Below are positions 7,381-8,807 of a DNA stretch of 8,807 nucleotides, piece after piece. A program made the position numbers and the translations under genes. Position 1 is the stretch's first letter; each line of letters starts with the position of its first letter. This DNA comes from Verrucomicrobiota bacterium (GTDB lineage: Bacteria > Verrucomicrobiota > Verrucomicrobiia > Opitutales > Opitutaceae), in the NCBI GenBank assembly GCA_023446865.1, contig JAEXPL010000295.1, positions 1 through 8,807 on the forward strand, read 5' to 3'. The notes beneath the pieces are model-generated. The model saw nothing but the letters and a program-made list of their open reading frames with translations, had not been told where the DNA came from and did not search any database.

Positions 7381-7395
7381 TCAACCAATGGTTGA
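7381..7395. promoter_or_regulatory. Perfect 15-base dyad, candidate operator
   Basis: TCAACCA (7381-7387), a central A, and TGGTTGA (7389-7395) form a perfect inverted repeat of 7-base arms. It is AT-richer than its surroundings, which is typical of protein-binding dyads rather than RNA hairpins; with a one-base centre it could not form a normal stem-loop. It lies 81 bases before the ATG of the metalloprotease gene and overlaps a minus-strand TTGACA (7384-7379). I infer a dimeric regulator site; the regulator is unknown. Confidence 0.45.
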
Positions 7396-7476
7396 TCAGC
7401 GCTCCGGCGCCGCGGGGGCTGTCGCGAGTCGACTTGCGGTTGCCGCGGCCCGGCGACCGGGTTGTTCTTGCCCGCG

Positions 7477-8301
7477 ATGAGCCCGACCCAGCACGAAGAG
7501 TCCGATCTCGCGGCGGAGGAGGCGCGGCGGTGGCGCGTGAACCTGATCGCGCCGCCGGTGTGCGTGGCGGTGGCGTGGGTGCTGGCGCAGACGCCGTTCG
7601 CGTTCCTGCTGCGGGGTTTTCAGGTGTGGGTGCACGAGTTCGGGCATGCGACGGTGGCGTGGTTCACCGGGCGACGGGCGCTGCCGCTGCCGTTCGGCTG
7701 GACGAACGTGGAACCGGAGTTCTCCCGGTTCGTCTACTTCGGTGTCCTGTTTTTGCTGACGGTGCTCTTCGTCGCCGGATGGCGGGAACGCAAGATCTGG
7801 CCGATGGTGATCGCGGTGGCGCTGGCCGGTTTGCAGTACTGGACGACGTGGCGCTGGCCGGAGGCGCGGCAGCAGTTCTGGTTCTCGTTCGGCGGCGTGG
7901 CCGGGGAGTTCGTGCTGAACGCACTGGCGATGATGCTCTTCTTTGTCGAGCTGCCGGAGAAGTTCCGGTGGCCCACGGTGCGGTACGTCTTCCTCTTCCT
8001 CGGCGCGGCCTGCTTCATCCTCAGCTTCACGTTCTGGAAGCGCGTGTACCACGGGCTGGAGCCGTTGCCGCTCGGCACGCTGGTCGGAGGGGAGGACGAC
8101 GCCGGCGGCGACATGAACATCCTGATCGACGACTTCGGCTGGAGTCCCGCGCAGATCCGGCGGACCTACCACTTGCTCGCGGTGGGCTGCGCCTGGGCGG
8201 GCGTTGCCGTCTATGTGCTCGCGGCGTGCCGCGCCGGGCGCGCGGTCGAGTGGGTGCTCAACCGCGTGTTCGCGCGCGGCGAGGCGGCGGCGGGGGAGTA
8301 G
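7477..8301 (+). CDS. Multi-pass membrane protein with HExxH motif, M50-like putative metalloprotease
   Basis: 274 residues from the ATG at 7477. His53-Glu54-x-x-His57 in WVHEFGHATVAW is a zinc-protease HExxH motif placed just after a first membrane segment (about 24-46), as in M50/site-2 protease families that cut substrates within the membrane. Further hydrophobic segments lie at about 85-101, 107-122, 133-158, 168-186 and 230-251, giving roughly six helices. The segment FGGVAGEFVLNAL (about 138-150) resembles the second core helix of such enzymes. The usual NxxPxxxLDGG motif is not seen; an acidic stretch GGDMNILIDDFGW (210-222) could supply the third zinc ligand (Asp212 or Asp218), but this is a guess. 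No PDZ or CBS domain. An in-frame TTG at 7462 would add five residues; ATG is preferred although no clear ribosome-binding site precedes either. Its expression may be governed by the 7381-7395 dyad. I do not recognise the exact family; a non-proteolytic membrane role is possible. Confidence 0.85.
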   Translation: MSPTQHEESDLAAEEARRWRVNLIAPPVCVAVAWVLAQTPFAFLLRGFQVWVHEFGHATVAWFTGRRALPLPFGWTNVEPEFSRFVYFGVLFLLTVLFVAGWRERKIWPMVIAVALAGLQYWTTWRWPEARQQFWFSFGGVAGEFVLNALAMMLFFVELPEKFRWPTVRYVFLFLGAACFILSFTFWKRVYHGLEPLPLGTLVGGEDDAGGDMNILIDDFGWSPAQIRRTYHLLAVGCAWAGVAVYVLAACRAGRAVEWVLNRVFARGEAAAGE

Positions 8302-8358
8302 TGGCGGCCCTGATCAGCTCGATACGACGGCGCGAGCGCACGACCGGTGCTTGCTGCA

Positions 8359-8399
8359 GGCCACCGCGCTGAGGTGGCCCGGCTCGGACGAGTCCGGGC
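8359..8399 (+). terminator. Two overlapping, mutually exclusive hairpins after the metalloprotease gene
   Basis: Hairpin A: GGCCACC (8359-8365) pairs perfectly with GGTGGCC (8373-8379) around a 7-base loop. Hairpin B: GCCCGGCTC (8377-8385) pairs with GAG-T-CCGGGC (8390-8399) with one bulged T and the tetraloop GGAC, giving nine base pairs. They share bases 8377-8379, so both cannot form fully at once. They begin 57 bases after the stop of the upstream gene and end 111 bases before the next start. There is no U-run after hairpin B, so classical intrinsic termination is uncertain. The rest of 8302-8510 shows nothing else I can support. Confidence 0.4.
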
Positions 8400-8510
8400 G
8401 CCGCCCCGGCCGGCGGGAATCGGCGCAAGCCGAGTCCCTCGTGCGGATTCGGGCGGCGGCTCCGCCAGAATGGTTTTGCCTGCGGTCGGAGCGGTACCCA
8501 GCGTCGGGTC

Positions 8511-8807
8511 GTGCAACCTCACGCGGGGGACATACCCTGGCGGCGCGCGGCGCGGAAACTCGCCGTCCGTCTCGCCCTCGGCCACGCACTCGACGCCACG
8601 GCGACGCCGTTGGTGGTCGCGGCGGCGGCGGGCGCTTGTTCCCTTCTGCTCGCGCGCGGCGGCGTGTTGCCGGATGGCGTCGCGCTCGGGGTCGGCGGCG
8701 CCGGTCTGGTCGCGGTTGGTTCGCTCGGTTGGCGCGCGATGCGGCGCTGCGGTGACCTGAAACCGGTCGCGCTCGCCCGGCTCGATGCCGCGCTCGGAGC
8801 CCGGGAT
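8511..8807 (+). CDS. N-terminal part of a two-helix membrane protein (partial, GTG start)
   Basis: The frame is open from 8373 to the window edge and contains a single start codon in a sensible place, GTG at 8511, giving 99 residues before the edge. Residues 10-27 are a basic amphipathic stretch (WRRAARKLAVRLALGHAL). Two membrane helices follow at about 28-49 and 55-74 with a very short loop (RGGVLPDG), then a basic RAMRRCGDLKP segment and ARLDAALGARD, where the protein runs off. A basic start, helical hairpin and RLDAxLG motif recall verrucomicrobial membrane proteins of the DUF4175-like type with a long soluble part after two helices, but I cannot confirm that family. Codons upstream of the GTG (8373-8510) translate to low-complexity Pro/Gly/Arg sequence, which argues against an earlier start. 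No Shine-Dalgarno is visible. It lies 209 bases after the metalloprotease gene on the same strand. Confidence 0.75.
   Translation, partial: MQPHAGDIPWRRAARKLAVRLALGHALDATATPLVVAAAAGACSLLLARGGVLPDGVALGVGGAGLVAVGSLGWRAMRRCGDLKPVALARLDAALGARD

Larger units (their letters stand above)
7051..7476. other. Divergent intergenic region between trpS and the membrane metalloprotease gene
   Basis: This 426-base stretch holds no credible gene. Short ORFs across it have no recognisable motif and mostly reflect the repeats. From the trpS side outward it contains a purine-rich tract with a G-quadruplex-type motif, an 8-base tandem duplication, a 9-base tandem repeat enclosed by a 6-base inverted repeat, several small GC hairpins (7213-7229, 7231-7244, 7293-7306, 7334-7355) and a 15-base dyad at 7381-7395. 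It must also contain the promoters of both divergent genes, but I could not place a convincing -35/-10 pair for either. A perfect TTGACA on the minus strand (7384-7379) lacks a -10 element at the right distance. Confidence 0.7.

Noticed and set aside
7131..7388. Short minus-strand ORFs in the intergenic region (about 85-93 codons)
   Set aside because: Pro/Arg/Ala-rich translations without motifs that run through the repeats and hairpins; no ribosome-binding site.
8204..8760. Plus-strand frames of 183 and 137 codons overlapping the right-end gene
   Set aside because: Arg/Ser/Gly-rich low-complexity translations. The frame starting with GTG at 8511 gives coherent membrane helices and a plausible motif instead.

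Overview
The window is GC-rich DNA. Its protein content points to a Verrucomicrobiota genome, most likely of the Opitutaceae/Opitutus type. The basis is recognition of three family styles: a propeller-sensor hybrid histidine kinase with an IEAGxPxF-type N-terminus, a papain-like peptidase preceded by a small FETLETKGG... domain ending in FGYDPAKA, and a TrpRS of the TGDRPTGSLHIGH type. This is inference from family resemblance; no search was run.

Layout. The left three quarters (1-7050) is read entirely on the minus strand, in the order trpS (5920-7050), a secreted C1-family peptidase (4550-5809), a 1411-residue hybrid sensor histidine kinase (233-4468), and the first 57 codons of a second gene (1-171). 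The N-terminus of that second gene is recognisably paralogous to the histidine kinase. Gaps are 110, 81 and 61 bases, so parts could be co-transcribed, although a weak hairpin pair lies after trpS. From 7051 to 7476 there is a 426-base divergent intergenic region with no credible gene. It holds a polypurine/G-quadruplex-type tract, short tandem repeats, several small hairpins and one clean 15-base dyad. The right end is read on the plus strand: a multi-pass membrane protein with an HExxH zinc-protease motif (7477-8301), a 209-base gap with two overlapping hairpins, and the 5' end of a GTG-initiated two-helix membrane protein that runs off the window (8511-8807).

How the genes work together. 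The histidine kinase has a full sensing and phosphorelay set: exported propeller, Y_Y_Y domain, membrane helix, HisKA, HATPase and two receiver domains. It has no DNA-binding or Hpt domain, so its output must go through separate proteins. The neighbouring paralogue and the secreted protease suggest an envelope or extracellular sensing and degradation locus, but nothing in the sequence proves a functional link. trpS is a housekeeping gene. I see no CRISPR array, transposase, integrase, tRNA or rRNA. I do not see strong evidence of an undescribed system; the most useful leads are the tandem sensor kinases, the unassigned HExxH membrane protein and the structured 7051-7476 intergenic region.
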